From Microbacterium hatanonis (lineage in GTDB: Bacteria > Actinomycetota > Actinomycetes > Actinomycetales > Microbacteriaceae), in contig NZ_VRSV01000001.1 in assembly GCF_008017415.1 (NCBI RefSeq), positions 1,984,001-2,048,000 of the forward strand: DNA of 64,000 nt, read 5' to 3'. Position numbers and translations under genes: made by a program. Under the pieces are notes generated by a model. It searched no databases. It worked only from the letters and a program-made list of their open reading frames with translations, and was not told where the DNA came from. This document shows, piece after piece, positions 9,940 to 20,406 of the stretch. Each line of letters opens with the position of its first letter. The first letter of the stretch is position 1.

Positions 9940-10673
9940 GCGCGCGCTCCCGGGCTCGTCGGTCCCGTCGGTCGTCGCATGATCGCAAGCATCAGGGCGA
10001 AGACTGATCGGAGAAGGTAGATCGTCGATCCGAGTGCGCCCTGACTGGGACGTCCGCCTTGTCGCGGTCTCATCGCCACCGGCACCTGCGTCACAGTGAG
10101 GCCGACGTGCGCTGCCGCCACGAGGCTGTCGATGGTGTCTCCGAGGTACTCCGCCGGGTAGTAGCGGACGTACTGATCGATGGCGTGCCGATTCGCGGCT
10201 CGGAAGCCGCTCGTGACGTCTGTGAGACGGGTCTTCGCGACACGCGACAAGATGGAGGCGAGAAAGACCATCGCCCATCGTCGAGGCCCCCGCGCCGAGA
10301 ACTCTCCGACTTCGGCGAAACGCGCTCCGATGGAGATGTCGGCGCGATCGAGGCCTTCGAGCACGGAGACGATGTCTCGGGGGTTGTGCTGGCCGTCCGC
10401 GTCCACCTGGATCGCACGGGCGAAGCCGTGCCGCTGGGCGAAGACATATCCCGCTCGCATCGCTCCCCCGACTCCGAGGTTGAACGGCAGAACCAGGACA
10501 CGCGCTCCCGCCGCCTTCGCCACTGCGGCTGTAGCGTCGGTGGATCCGTCGTCGACGACGAGCACGTGCGCCGCCGGGAGTTCGCTGCGTATCTCTCGAA
10601 CCGTGTTGCCGACGTTCCCCTCTTCGTTCCAGGCCGGGACGATGATCAGAAGATCGGCGAGCGACGAGGGCAT
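9936..10673 (-). CDS. Polyprenyl-phosphate GT2 (dolichol-phosphate mannose synthase-like)
   Basis: A 245 aa GT2 of the DPM1/GtrB class: LLIIVPAWNEEGNVGNTVREI, LVVDDGSTDATAAVA, LPFNLGVGGAMRAGYVFA, then AIQVDADGQHNPRDI with the DxD near residue 95. These enzymes transfer a hexose from a nucleotide sugar to polyprenyl phosphate at the inner membrane face. No long C-terminal membrane domain is present; the DUF2304 partner follows. The ATG lies 6 nt behind TAGAAT, so the operon is probably leaderless. Confidence 0.88.
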   Translation of the reverse strand: MPSSLADLLIIVPAWNEEGNVGNTVREIRSELPAAHVLVVDDGSTDATAAVAKAAGARVLVLPFNLGVGGAMRAGYVFAQRHGFARAIQVDADGQHNPRDIVSVLEGLDRADISIGARFAEVGEFSARGPRRWAMVFLASILSRVAKTRLTDVTSGFRAANRHAIDQYVRYYPAEYLGDTIDSLVAAAHVGLTVTQVPVAMRPRQGGRPSQGALGSTIYLLRSVFALMLAIMRRPTGPTSPGARA

Positions 10674-10679
10674 GCTCTC

Positions 10680-10685
10680 ATTCTA
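10680..10685 (-). promoter_or_regulatory. Leaderless -10 box of the GT2-DUF2304-GT2 operon
   Basis: TAGAAT on the minus strand with a 6-nt spacer to the ATG at 10673. Confidence 0.55.
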
Positions 10686-10709
10686 GGCGGGCGGTACGCG
10701 TCGACCCGG

Positions 10710-12782
10710 TCAGCGGGGCATCGCCGGACCGAACGTGTACGAGGCGCGGAAGGATTCCGGCAGCCGTTCCACGACGGGCCAGCGCGGGCTGGCGAGGCGC
10801 GTGAGCGTCTCGACGTCCGGAACCAGTCTGAGCGTTCCACCGGTGACGTAGAAGATGTCGGGATCACCGAACTGCACGAATGATCCGTCGGTCAGGTACG
10901 GGGCTCCCGAAGGGACGCGCGCGATCGACGCCGCCGACCACGACAGGAAGACCAGCGGCCGCCCGGCGTTGAGTCGCTGGAGCGTCTGCTGGTCCCGCAC
11001 GTGTCGGAGCGTCCCGTCCGAGTAGACGAGAACGGGGTCCGCAGCCGGGTTCTTGACGAAGAACGGAGTGCTGACCGCATTGCCCCTGCGGGGAAGGACG
11101 GCGCAGATCGATTCCGGGAGAGCCGGCGCCGCAGCGGATGGCACCGCACCGTTGACGGGGACGATGCCCGTTCCCGCGACCGCGAACACGGAGCCGCCGC
11201 AGGTGAGAACAGGGCTGAGGGTCACGTTCGATTTCGTGAAGCCGCTCAGGGTGCCGTCGGCGTAGATCCGATACCGGGTCACGCCCGCGTCGCGCGCGGT
11301 GTCGAACGAATCGACGTAGACCAGATCCGCCGCCGTTCCCGTGAGGTAGACGTTGGGCGTGGACTGCTCTTTCGCGAGGATCCCCGAGGCGAGAACCGGA
11401 CGCCCGAGCGGAATGCCGGCCGCAGAGGCGGCCTTCATCGTCGCCACGTAGGTCGGACGTGAGCCGGTGAGCTCGGCCCACGCCCAATCGTCGACGACAT
11501 AGCGCTTCTGGTTGTCCCGCCAGACGTAGTAGTCGACCGATCCCTCGGCCTTGAAGTAGTCGCCGACAGCGTCCCCGGTGCGGTAGGCATCGATGTGCGA
11601 GGGAGACAGGTTGACGTAGTCGCCGAACGCATACCCGAATCGGGCGATGAGGTCACCACTGGAGAACCAGTGCTTCGTGCCGTCGCTCTCGAGGAGGTAC
11701 AGCGCACCGTTGCGAGCATCGTGAACGTAGCGCGAGGCATCCCTGCCTGCCGGCAGCGAGGTCAGATAGGTATCGGGAACTGTGGACACTGTGGGCAACG
11801 CCGACATCAGCACCCGCAGCGTGGCCTCATCCGGGATGTAGTGCTTGACACCCTCGGTCACGAAGTACATCGCCGGCGACGAAGCAGACTTCACGATCGG
11901 GGCGTACCGCGTCTGAAGGCTGCCGAACCAGTCTGAGAAGTAGTTGTAGAAGTTGCGGTTGCCGTAACTCGAGCACCCGTCGCCCTCGCCGTATCCTGCA
12001 CGAAGCGCTGCCGCGTTGGGCTGATACGGCGTGTAGTAGTAGAGGTTCGCCGTGGCCTGGTTCTCGATGTAGACCGGCGAAGAACCGCAGGACTGATTCG
12101 GGTTGAACTGCACGTTCCACGTCTTGCCCGGTGTGTACCAGTTGAAGTACGTGCTCTGCCCGTACAGCTTGAACTGTCGAGCGGCGCCGTACACCTGGTT
12201 GTAGAACCCGTAGTACCTCGTGTCGCATGCGGCCGTGTCCGGGCACCCCTGCCCCATCGCGATCGTGTACCGCCAGTCCGACGGCCACGTATGTGTGACG
12301 AGTCCCTGCTCCTTCTGGAGCGTCGCCAGGATCACCTGCGGGTTGATACCGCACGCGGCGGCCACCTTCTGGATGATGCGCGCCGCCGACTCCGCAGTCG
12401 CACCGTCGTATCGGCCGCAGTAAGCGTCGGCCGCACGGGTGACGGTGTCCTGGCGGAAGTCCTTCAAGCAGGTGTAACCGGACTGACAGTTCGGCACGCG
12501 GGTGCGCAGGAACGCGTCGATCTGCGCCTCCGACATCGTCGTGGAGTCGTAGAAGACCGCGTTCGAGATGATGTTCCCGGGACGGAACTGCGAGAGATCG
12601 GCGGCGGACAGCACCTGACGAGAGGAAACGGCGGACTGCGTCCCCGCAGCGGCGACGGAGGACTGCACCTCCACAGCGGCGACAGCGACGTTCGGTGTCG
12701 CACCGATCAGCGCGAGCGCCGCGGCGAACGCCAGGAACAACCGGAGCGGACGCGAGCGCGCTGTGTTAGATCTCACCGGCAT
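10710..12782 (-). CDS. Secreted protein: lysozyme-like N-terminal domain plus repeat region
   Basis: 690 aa from the ATG that starts a clear signal peptide (SNTARSRPLRLFLAFAAALALIGATPNVAVA). The frame is open further upstream but that part lacks a signal and runs into the rmlA start. Residues about 65-290 contain MSEAQIDAFLRTRVPNC, ADAYCGRYDG, then IQKVAAACGINPQVILATLQKEQGLV, where the glutamate sits as in lysozyme/transglycosylase folds, and many Cys, Tyr and Asn residues. From about residue 300 there are roughly six degenerate repeats of about 60 aa built on a Y-V-x-x-G-x-K-H-x-I-P-D-x-x-T-L pattern. A wall-acting enzyme or surface-binding protein is inferred; no function is proven. It is divergent from rmlA. 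Confidence 0.72.
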   Translation of the reverse strand: MPVRSNTARSRPLRLFLAFAAALALIGATPNVAVAAVEVQSSVAAAGTQSAVSSRQVLSAADLSQFRPGNIISNAVFYDSTTMSEAQIDAFLRTRVPNCQSGYTCLKDFRQDTVTRAADAYCGRYDGATAESAARIIQKVAAACGINPQVILATLQKEQGLVTHTWPSDWRYTIAMGQGCPDTAACDTRYYGFYNQVYGAARQFKLYGQSTYFNWYTPGKTWNVQFNPNQSCGSSPVYIENQATANLYYYTPYQPNAAALRAGYGEGDGCSSYGNRNFYNYFSDWFGSLQTRYAPIVKSASSPAMYFVTEGVKHYIPDEATLRVLMSALPTVSTVPDTYLTSLPAGRDASRYVHDARNGALYLLESDGTKHWFSSGDLIARFGYAFGDYVNLSPSHIDAYRTGDAVGDYFKAEGSVDYYVWRDNQKRYVVDDWAWAELTGSRPTYVATMKAASAAGIPLGRPVLASGILAKEQSTPNVYLTGTAADLVYVDSFDTARDAGVTRYRIYADGTLSGFTKSNVTLSPVLTCGGSVFAVAGTGIVPVNGAVPSAAAPALPESICAVLPRRGNAVSTPFFVKNPAADPVLVYSDGTLRHVRDQQTLQRLNAGRPLVFLSWSAASIARVPSGAPYLTDGSFVQFGDPDIFYVTGGTLRLVPDVETLTRLASPRWPVVERLPESFRASYTFGPAMPR

Positions 12783-12867
12783 ATTCTTGCGGACAACCCT
12801 GGTGCGACCACGGCGATACGGGTTCGACACGCCAGAGTCGGCGACCCCGGTGTGGCACGATTGACGG

Positions 12868-13737
12868 GTGAAGGGCATAATTCTCGCCGGTGGTTCTGGC
12901 ACGCGCTTGCATCCGATCACGCTGGGTGTGTCGAAGCAGTTGATCCCGGTGTACGACAAGCCGATGGTGTACTACCCGTTGTCGACGTTGATGTTGGCGG
13001 GTATCCGGGACATCCTGGTGATCACGACGCCGCATGATGCGGAGCACTTCGAGCGTCTTCTGGGTGACGGGTCGAAGTTCGGGATCAATCTGTCGTTCGC
13101 GGCGCAGCCGTCGCCGGATGGGTTGGCGCAGGCGTTCACGATCGGTGCGGATCACATCGGTGATGACAAGGTCGCGCTCGTGCTGGGTGACAACCTGTTG
13201 TACGGGCCTGGTCTGGGGTCGCAGTTGTCCCGGTACGCGGATGTCGACGGGGGTGCGGTGTTCGCGTATTACGTCGCGGAGCCGTCGGCGTACGGGGTGG
13301 TGGAGTTCGATGCGGCGGGGCGGGCGGTGTCTCTGGAGGAGAAGCCTGCGGAGCCGAAGAGCAATTACGCGGTCCCGGGTCTGTACTTCTATGACAACGA
13401 TGTGATCGAGATCGCCCGGAACCTGTCTCCGTCGCCGCGGGGCGAGTACGAGATCACCGATGTGAACCGTGCGTATCTGGAGGCGGGGAAGCTGCAGGTC
13501 GAGGTCCTCCCCCGCGGTACGGCGTGGCTGGATACCGGCACGTTCGATCAGATGATGGACGCCGGCGAGTACGTGCGCACCATGGAGCGGCGCACCGGGA
13601 TGCGGATCGGGGTGCCCGAGGAAGTCGCGTGGCGGCAGGGGTTCCTCTCCGACGCGGAGCTGGAAGAACGTGCGGGCAAGCTCGTGAAGTCGGGGTACGG
13701 GACGTACCTGTTGGATCTGTTGAAGCGGGGGAAGTAG
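12868..13737 (+). CDS. rmlA: Glucose-1-phosphate thymidylyltransferase
   Basis: Makes dTDP-glucose from glucose 1-phosphate and dTTP, the first step of dTDP-L-rhamnose synthesis. 289 aa, full family length. [22 protein letters not shown] is the nucleotide-binding signature; [28 protein letters not shown] and [20 protein letters not shown] also fit RmlA. Starts at GTG. Codon use is unlike the neighbours: third positions are mostly G (gtg, ttg, ccg), whereas rmlB downstream is C-rich at that position, hinting at a different history. rmlB follows after 3 nt. Confidence 0.95.
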   Translation: MKGIILAGGSGTRLHPITLGVSKQLIPVYDKPMVYYPLSTLMLAGIRDILVITTPHDAEHFERLLGDGSKFGINLSFAAQPSPDGLAQAFTIGADHIGDDKVALVLGDNLLYGPGLGSQLSRYADVDGGAVFAYYVAEPSAYGVVEFDAAGRAVSLEEKPAEPKSNYAVPGLYFYDNDVIEIARNLSPSPRGEYEITDVNRAYLEAGKLQVEVLPRGTAWLDTGTFDQMMDAGEYVRTMERRTGMRIGVPEEVAWRQGFLSDAELEERAGKLVKSGYGTYLLDLLKRGK

Positions 13738-14739
<1,002 letters not shown>

Positions 14740-14744
14740 CCCCG

Positions 14745-16160
14745 ATGACCGAGTACGCCAAGCCGCTCTCCGTCACCGAAACCCCGATTCCCGGACTGGT
14801 CGTCTTCGATCTGCCCGTCCACGGCGACGCGCGCGGATGGTTCAAGGAGAACTGGCAGCGGGAGAAGATGACCGCCCTCGGGCTGCCGGACTTCGGACCG
14901 GTGCAGAACAACATCTCCTTCAACGACGCGGCCGGGACCACGCGCGGCATCCACGCGGAACCGTGGGACAAGTGGGTGTCCGTCGCGACAGGACGGATCT
15001 TCGGTGCCTGGGTCGACCTCCGTGAGGGAGAGACATTCGGGGCTGTCTACACGACCGAGCTCGACCCCTCGAAGGCGATCTTCGTCCCCCGTGGCGTCGG
15101 CAACAGCTACCAGACCCTGGACGAGAACACCGCCTACACCTACCTCGTCAACGACCACTGGTCCCCCACCGCTTCCTACACCTTCCTCAACCTCGCCGAC
15201 GAGACCGCCGCGATAACCTGGCCCATCCCACTGGACCAGGTCGAGATCAGCGACAAAGACAAGGCACACCCTCGCTTGCAGGACGTGACCCCGATGCCCC
15301 CGGCGAAGATCCTCGTCACCGGGTCGAACGGGCAACTCGGCAAGGCCCTTCGCGATGCGCTCGGCGACGCGCCCCACGTCGAATACACCACCCGCGACAC
15401 CCTCGACCTGACGGATCCCGAACTCGGCACGGCCCGACGGTGGCGAGATTACGACACCATCATCAACGCCGCGGCCTACACCGCCGTCGATAAAGCCGAG
15501 ACCCCCGAGGGGCGCGCCGCAGCGTGGGCGGCGAACGTGACCGCCGTGACGGGCCTCGCTACGATCGCCGCCCAGAACGGCATCACCCTGGTCCACGTCT
15601 CGAGCGACTACGTGTTCGACGGAACGAAAGACGGCGCCTACGGCGAGAGCGACCCCGTGTCACCGCTCGGCGTCTACGGACAGACGAAGGCCGCCGGCGA
15701 CGCCGCGGTGGCCACCGTTCCCCGCCACTACATCGTCCGCACCAGCTGGGTCATCGGCGACGGCAACAACTTCGTCCGCACGATGGCCTCCCTCGCCGAA
15801 CGCGGGATCGACCCCGCCGTCGTCGACGACCAATACGGCCGGCTCACGTTCACGCCGACCATCGCCGACGCCATCCGACACCTCCTCGACACCCGCGCGC
15901 CCTACGGCACGTACAACGTCACCAACACCGGCGAGCCCACCACGTGGTACGACATCGCGCGCGACGTCTACCGACTCACCGGACACGACCCCGACCGCGT
16001 CACCCCCGTCGACACCGCCGCCTACTTCGAGAACGCCGCAGGACCCGTCTCCCCGCGTCCGCGCAACAGCACCCTCGACCTCGCCCGCATCACAGCGACG
16101 GGCTTCACACCCGACGACGCGCGCGAGCTGACCGCGGGGTGGTTGAGCAGCCCCGCCTGA
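14745..16160 (+). CDS. rmlCD: Fused dTDP-4-dehydrorhamnose 3,5-epimerase and reductase
   Basis: A 471 aa bifunctional protein completing dTDP-L-rhamnose synthesis. Residues 1-185 are RmlC-like: HGDARGWFKENWQREKM, QNNISFNDAAGTTRGIHAEP (His pair region) and FVPRGVGNSYQTLDENTAYTYL. From about residue 187, ILVTGSNGQLGKALRDALG opens the RmlD half with YTAVDKAETPEGRAA, VHVSSDYVFDGTKDG and YGQTKAAGD (YxxxK). Fusion makes one polypeptide perform both last steps. The layout is known in Microbacteriaceae. The ATG at 14745 follows the rmlB stop by 5 nt. Confidence 0.92.
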   Translation: MTEYAKPLSVTETPIPGLVVFDLPVHGDARGWFKENWQREKMTALGLPDFGPVQNNISFNDAAGTTRGIHAEPWDKWVSVATGRIFGAWVDLREGETFGAVYTTELDPSKAIFVPRGVGNSYQTLDENTAYTYLVNDHWSPTASYTFLNLADETAAITWPIPLDQVEISDKDKAHPRLQDVTPMPPAKILVTGSNGQLGKALRDALGDAPHVEYTTRDTLDLTDPELGTARRWRDYDTIINAAAYTAVDKAETPEGRAAAWAANVTAVTGLATIAAQNGITLVHVSSDYVFDGTKDGAYGESDPVSPLGVYGQTKAAGDAAVATVPRHYIVRTSWVIGDGNNFVRTMASLAERGIDPAVVDDQYGRLTFTPTIADAIRHLLDTRAPYGTYNVTNTGEPTTWYDIARDVYRLTGHDPDRVTPVDTAAYFENAAGPVSPRPRNSTLDLARITATGFTPDDARELTAGWLSSPA

Positions 16161-16246
16161 CCCGCGCGGCCTGCTGTGGTGCGAGCGCACAGCCGATCGC
16201 GATTACAGTAGATGACCGCGCGCCCGAGCGCCGTGAAAGAAGACCC

Positions 16247-17101
16247 ATGTCCGATCAGTCCTCATTTGTCGCTCCCGGCAGAAGCGTCGGGCTGGCAGAC
16301 GTCTTCCGCCGTCGATATCTTCTGTCGTTGATCGTCCGCAAGGAGATCGGCATCCGCTACCGCGGATCCGTGCTCGGGTGGATGTGGTCGTACGTCAAAC
16401 CGCTCGTGCAGTTCGTCGTGTTCTACCTCGCCATCGGCGTCTTCCTCGGGATGAACGGGCGCGTGGAGTACTTCCCGCTCTATCTGCTCGCGGGCATCAC
16501 CGTGGTCACGTTCTTCAGCGAGGCCTTCACCAACGGCACCCGTTCGCTGGTCGACAACGCGGCGCTCATCAAGAAGATCTACCTCCCCCGAGAGATGTTC
16601 CCTGTCGCGAGTGTCTTGGTCGCGGCCGTCAACATCCTGCCGCAGATCCTCGTCGTCACGGTCATCGCTGTCTTCTTCGGCTGGGCACCATCGGCGCTGC
16701 ACATCGCAGCCCTCCTGCTCGGCCTGGTCATCGTGGCCATGCTGGCCACCGGGCTCGGCCTGCTGTTCGGGGCTGTGAACGTCACGTTCCGCGACGCGCA
16801 GAGCTTCGTGGAGATCATCACCATGTGCGCGGTGTGGGCCTCGCCCGTGATGTACCAGTGGGAGATGGTGCAGCAGAAGGTTCCGGACTGGCTGTTCGTC
16901 CTCTATCGGATGAACCCGATCACGGCGGCGGTCGAGCTGTTCCACTTCGGCATCTGGTTCCCCCTGGAGCCCGTGGATGGACAGTTGATTCCCGACATGT
17001 GGCTCTTCGCGGGGATCGGCACGGTCCTCTCCCTCGCTTTTCTCGTGATCGGTCAGCTGGTGTTCCGGCGGTTGGAGGGACGTTTTGCACAGGATCTCTG
17101 A
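16247..17101 (+). CDS. Polysaccharide ABC exporter permease (Wzm/TagG-like)
   Basis: 284 aa inner-membrane protein with six predicted helices. LSLIVRKEIGIRYRGSVLGWMWSYVKPL is the conserved N-terminal amphipathic segment of ABC-2 type O-antigen and teichoic acid permeases, followed by VFYLAIGVFL, ASVLVAAVNILPQILVV and ASPVMYQWEMVQQKVPDW. It pairs with the ATPase that overlaps its 3' end, exporting undecaprenyl-linked polymer. A GAAAGAAGA site precedes the ATG. It lies 86 nt after rmlCD. Confidence 0.9.
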   Translation: MSDQSSFVAPGRSVGLADVFRRRYLLSLIVRKEIGIRYRGSVLGWMWSYVKPLVQFVVFYLAIGVFLGMNGRVEYFPLYLLAGITVVTFFSEAFTNGTRSLVDNAALIKKIYLPREMFPVASVLVAAVNILPQILVVTVIAVFFGWAPSALHIAALLLGLVIVAMLATGLGLLFGAVNVTFRDAQSFVEIITMCAVWASPVMYQWEMVQQKVPDWLFVLYRMNPITAAVELFHFGIWFPLEPVDGQLIPDMWLFAGIGTVLSLAFLVIGQLVFRRLEGRFAQDL

Positions 17102-17834
17102 GGCTGTGACGACATCGAACAACCGCATCGTGGTGGACGGCGTGCACAAGGAGTTCAAACTCCGTCACACGCACTCCATCAAGGAGACCTTCGTCGCGGC
17201 GGTCCGCCGGAAGCCGTTGACCACAAAATTCCACGCTCTGGACGGGATCTCCTTCGAGGTGGGACAGGGCGAATCGATCGCCCTCCTGGGATACAACGGC
17301 TCGGGCAAGTCGACCATGTTGAAGCTGATCTCCGGGGTCCTTCTACCCGACACCGGGCGCGTGCTCACCCGAGGGCGCGTTGCGGGGCTCATAGAGGTCG
17401 GGGCGGGCTTCCACCCGGACCTCTCCGGCCGCGAGAACATCTTCCTCAATGCCGCGATCCTGGGCATGAGCAAGAAGGAGACGGAAGAGCGCTACGACGA
17501 TATCGTCGCGTTCAGCGAGATCGAGCAGTTCATCGACACCGAGGTGAAGCACTACTCGTCGGGGATGTTCCTGAGGCTGGCGTTCTCCGTCGCGATCCAC
17601 ACCGAGGTCGACATCCTCCTCATCGACGAGATCCTCTCGGTCGGAGACGAGCCCTTCCAGCAGAAGTGCCTGGCGCGGATCCGTGAGCTGCACGCGAAAG
17701 GGAAGACCCTCGTCGTCGTCAGTCACGACCTCGACATGGTCTCCGATCTCTGCGAACGCGGCATCCTTCTGAAGGACGGCAAGGTCAGGTACGACGGCGC
17801 GAGCAAGGACGCCGTCGCTCTGATGCGCAACTGA
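17085..17834 (+). CDS. Polysaccharide ABC exporter ATPase (Wzt/TagH-like)
   Basis: ATPase partner of the Wzm-like permease. Walker A LLGYNGSGKSTMLKLISG, the polysaccharide-exporter segment GLIEVGAGFHPDLSGRENIFLNAA, signature HYSSGMFLRLAFSVAIH, Walker B ILLIDEILSVGD and the switch His in VVVSHDLDMV are all present. It has no C-terminal carbohydrate-binding extension. Start: TTG at 17085 has a good GGAGG 6 nt upstream; GTG at 17106 is the alternative with a poor site. With TTG the gene overlaps the permease by 17 nt. It converges on the next gene with a 14-nt gap. Confidence 0.9.
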   Translation: MHRISEAVTTSNNRIVVDGVHKEFKLRHTHSIKETFVAAVRRKPLTTKFHALDGISFEVGQGESIALLGYNGSGKSTMLKLISGVLLPDTGRVLTRGRVAGLIEVGAGFHPDLSGRENIFLNAAILGMSKKETEERYDDIVAFSEIEQFIDTEVKHYSSGMFLRLAFSVAIHTEVDILLIDEILSVGDEPFQQKCLARIRELHAKGKTLVVVSHDLDMVSDLCERGILLKDGKVRYDGASKDAVALMRN

Positions 17835-17848
17835 TCCTCGGACGCCGA

Positions 17849-18943
17849 TCAGAGGTCGGCGTGGAGCGCCCACACGCGCTCGGCCGATTCGCGCCATGAG
17901 AAGGCCTGCGCCCGATCGCGGGACAGCACCCGCAGCCGGTCGGCCGCATCACCGGCGGCCCGCACCAGCGCCGCACCGAGCTCTTCCTGCCAGACGAGGA
18001 TCCCGGCGTCCACGAGCACCTCGCGGTGCACGGGTGAATCCGCCGCGACGACGGGTACGCCCAACGCGAGCGCCTCGACGACGCGCCAGGGCCAGTCCGA
18101 CCGCATCGACGGCGCGAGCAGCACGCTCGCACCTCCCAGGACGGCCGCGCGGTCCCAGGTCTCGAGCGCACCGCGAACGTGCACGCGCGAGGCCGCGAGC
18201 CCAGCGGCTGACGCGAGATCCGCCACGGCCGGCTCCTCGCCCTCGGGGCAGTCGAGCACGACGACGTCAGCGGTCTCGCCCGACTCGACGACGGCGCGGA
18301 ACGCGTGCGCGAGTCCGTCCGATTCCACGGCACCGCCGGCGACGGCGATGAATGAGGAGGGCAGGTCGAGGGCGCGCAGGCGCCCGACGTGATCGTTGGG
18401 CACCCGGAACCCCACGGGTGCGGCGCCGGAGATGACGCGCACCCGCCGGCCGAAACGGCCGAGCTCGCCGAGCCTCGAGGCGAGCGCATGAGTGGGGACG
18501 ACGATCGCATCCGCGTGCTTCTCGGCGCGCTTGAGCATCGCCTTGTACCAGACGACCTCGGTGCGCGAGAGGGTGTCGGGCGCCTCCCAGGCGCGGAGAT
18601 CCCAGACGGTGGCCACGAGCTGGTGCGTGTCGTTGACCCGGTCGTGCCGCACGAGTGGCGCGAGCAGCGTCGGCGAGTGGATCATGCCCTTTCCGACGCC
18701 CGGGGCGATGCCGAGCTGCCACGACGCGGCGAGCTCGCGGCGGGCGAGGCCGAGCCGGTGCACGTCGGCGAGACCCGCAGCATCCGCGTCGTCGAGCCCC
18801 GGAGACGGCACGATCCCCTCGACGACGCATCCCGACGGCGCGGTCTCGGCCAGGGCGCGGACGAGTTCTCGCGACGCCTCGGCGAGCGCCGGGGCTGTCG
18901 GAGCGACGAGCTGGTCGAGGACGACGCGCAGCGCAACCGTCAC
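17849..18943 (-). CDS. Family 4 glycosyltransferase
   Basis: A 364 aa GT-B protein. N-terminal half: RVVLDQLVAPTAPALAEASREL and GKGMIHSPTLLAPLVRH. C-terminal half: ISGAAPVGFRVPND, RVHVRGALETWDRAAVLGGASVLLAPS and WRVVEALALGVPVVAADSPVHREVL, the donor-binding motif of GT4 enzymes (E replaces the usual first motif Glu spacing). The GTG start overlaps the stop of the LCP gene (GTGA), so it is expressed with purE and lcp. Co-expression with an LCP ligase suggests a role in wall glycopolymer synthesis (inference). Confidence 0.82.
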   Translation of the reverse strand: MTVALRVVLDQLVAPTAPALAEASRELVRALAETAPSGCVVEGIVPSPGLDDADAAGLADVHRLGLARRELAASWQLGIAPGVGKGMIHSPTLLAPLVRHDRVNDTHQLVATVWDLRAWEAPDTLSRTEVVWYKAMLKRAEKHADAIVVPTHALASRLGELGRFGRRVRVISGAAPVGFRVPNDHVGRLRALDLPSSFIAVAGGAVESDGLAHAFRAVVESGETADVVVLDCPEGEEPAVADLASAAGLAASRVHVRGALETWDRAAVLGGASVLLAPSMRSDWPWRVVEALALGVPVVAADSPVHREVLVDAGILVWQEELGAALVRAAGDAADRLRVLSRDRAQAFSWRESAERVWALHADL

Positions 18944-20406
18944 TCGGTCGGCTCCGGGGTCGGTGGATGCAGCGTGCTGTCGACGAGCTGCTGGATGTAC
19001 GCGACGTCGGGCGAGTCCTGAACGATCTGGTGCGCCTCGGGCGTGAGCTCGATCGTCGTGACCGGCTGCTCCTTCGCCTTCAGAGCGAGGTCGACCAGAG
19101 TGGGGAGCAGCCCCTGCGGCAGGTCGGTCTGCACGAGGTTCGTGCCGGCGGTCGCGACGCTCTGGAAGCGGGTGAGCACGGTCTCGGGGGTGAACTGAGC
19201 GAGGATCGCTTCCTGCAGCTGGCGCTGGCGCAGCATCCGGTCCCAGTCGCTCGTCGTGTACCGCGAACGGGCGTACCACTGGGCCGTGTCGCCGTCCATG
19301 TGCTGCGGACCGGCCTCGATCCACCCGATGGCCCAGTCTTCGGCGGGCTCGCCCGTGTACTGCGGCCCGCCGCCCTTGGGCAGGCGCTGTGCGACGTCGA
19401 TGTCGACCCCGCCGAGCGCGTCGATCATGGCGGCGAAGCCGTGCATGTCGATGAAGACGTAGTACGGGATGGTGATGCCGAGGAGCCCTTCGGCTGCGTC
19501 CTTGGTCGCTTCGACACCGGGCTCTGAGCCGTTGGCGACGGCGTCGGGGTAGAGGGCGTTGCCGTCGCGGCACACCTCGACCTCGGTGCGCAGCTGGTTG
19601 ATGCCGCTCCCCCACCCGCAGGTGGCACTGGACTTGCCCTCGTGCACGTCGGGGTAGAGGTCTTGCATCGGTCCTGGCGCGAACGGGAAGTGCCCGAGGT
19701 CGCGCGGGATGCCGGTGATGGTCGTCGCGCCGGTCTCGGCGTTGACCGAGACGACCGAGATGCTGTCGAAGCGCATGGAATCGCGCCCCTCGCCGCTGTC
19801 CGCGCCGAGGAGAAGGATGTTGTAGTAGCCGTCCGACGGTGGGACGACCGCGGCCGAGGAGCCGAAGATCGCTCCGAGAGCCTCGCGGGTCGAACCGGCG
19901 ACCTGCGCGCCGTACGCCGCCGTGGTCGACGACGCGGCGACGAGGATGATCGCGAGGGCGGGGATCCCGATGCGCGAGAGCGTCTTGACCCGCACGAGCC
20001 GCACGAGCCGCAGCGTGTCGACGGTGAGCACGATCCAGAGCACGGCGTAGGCGATGAAGAGCCCCTGCACGATGAGGAGGGGGATCGGGCGCAGGAGCGA
20101 CAGCGGAGCGGGGAGCCAGGCCCCCGAGGCGATGCTGAAAGTGCCGGAGGGCCAGAGCAGCGCTCCGAGGCCCGCGAAGACGACGAGCAGCCACATGAAG
20201 ACCGTGGCGCCGAGTCCGAAGCGTCCGAGCTTGCGGCTTCCGGCGAGCACCTGGGCCGAGCCGGGCAGCAGGAAGTTGAGCGCGACCAGCCACCAGCCGC
20301 GTTTCGTCATCATGCCGGCGGAGGTGACGTCGGGATTGCGGATCGGACGCGACTCGACGACGCTCTTGCGCACCGGGCGCTGGAGCGGCGGGCTGGCCAC
20401 GCTCAC
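18940..20406 (-). CDS. LCP (LytR-CpsA-Psr) family wall glycopolymer ligase
   Basis: 488 aa. LCP enzymes transfer undecaprenyl-linked glycopolymers to peptidoglycan outside the cell. The N-terminus has four hydrophobic segments up to about residue 175 ([22 protein letters not shown] begins the first). The LCP domain follows: [19 protein letters not shown] with the conserved Arg/Asp set [21 protein letters not shown], and [41 protein letters not shown] is also typical. GTG start overlapping the purE stop (GTGA). It probably anchors the polymer made by this locus. Confidence 0.92.
   Translation of the reverse strand: MSVASPPLQRPVRKSVVESRPIRNPDVTSAGMMTKRGWWLVALNFLLPGSAQVLAGSRKLGRFGLGATVFMWLLVVFAGLGALLWPSGTFSIASGAWLPAPLSLLRPIPLLIVQGLFIAYAVLWIVLTVDTLRLVRLVRVKTLSRIGIPALAIILVAASSTTAAYGAQVAGSTREALGAIFGSSAAVVPPSDGYYNILLLGADSGEGRDSMRFDSISVVSVNAETGATTITGIPRDLGHFPFAPGPMQDLYPDVHEGKSSATCGWGSGINQLRTEVEVCRDGNALYPDAVANGSEPGVEATKDAAEGLLGITIPYYVFIDMHGFAAMIDALGGVDIDVAQRLPKGGGPQYTGEPAEDWAIGWIEAGPQHMDGDTAQWYARSRYTTSDWDRMLRQRQLQEAILAQFTPETVLTRFQSVATAGTNLVQTDLPQGLLPTLVDLALKAKEQPVTTIELTPEAHQIVQDSPDVAYIQQLVDSTLHPPTPEPTE

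Noticed and set aside
17085-17834. GTG at 17106 as the wzt start
   Set aside because: Its only nearby GAGG is 2 nt away, too close to work, while TTG at 17085 has GGAGG at 6 nt. GTG remains possible if the TTG is not used.
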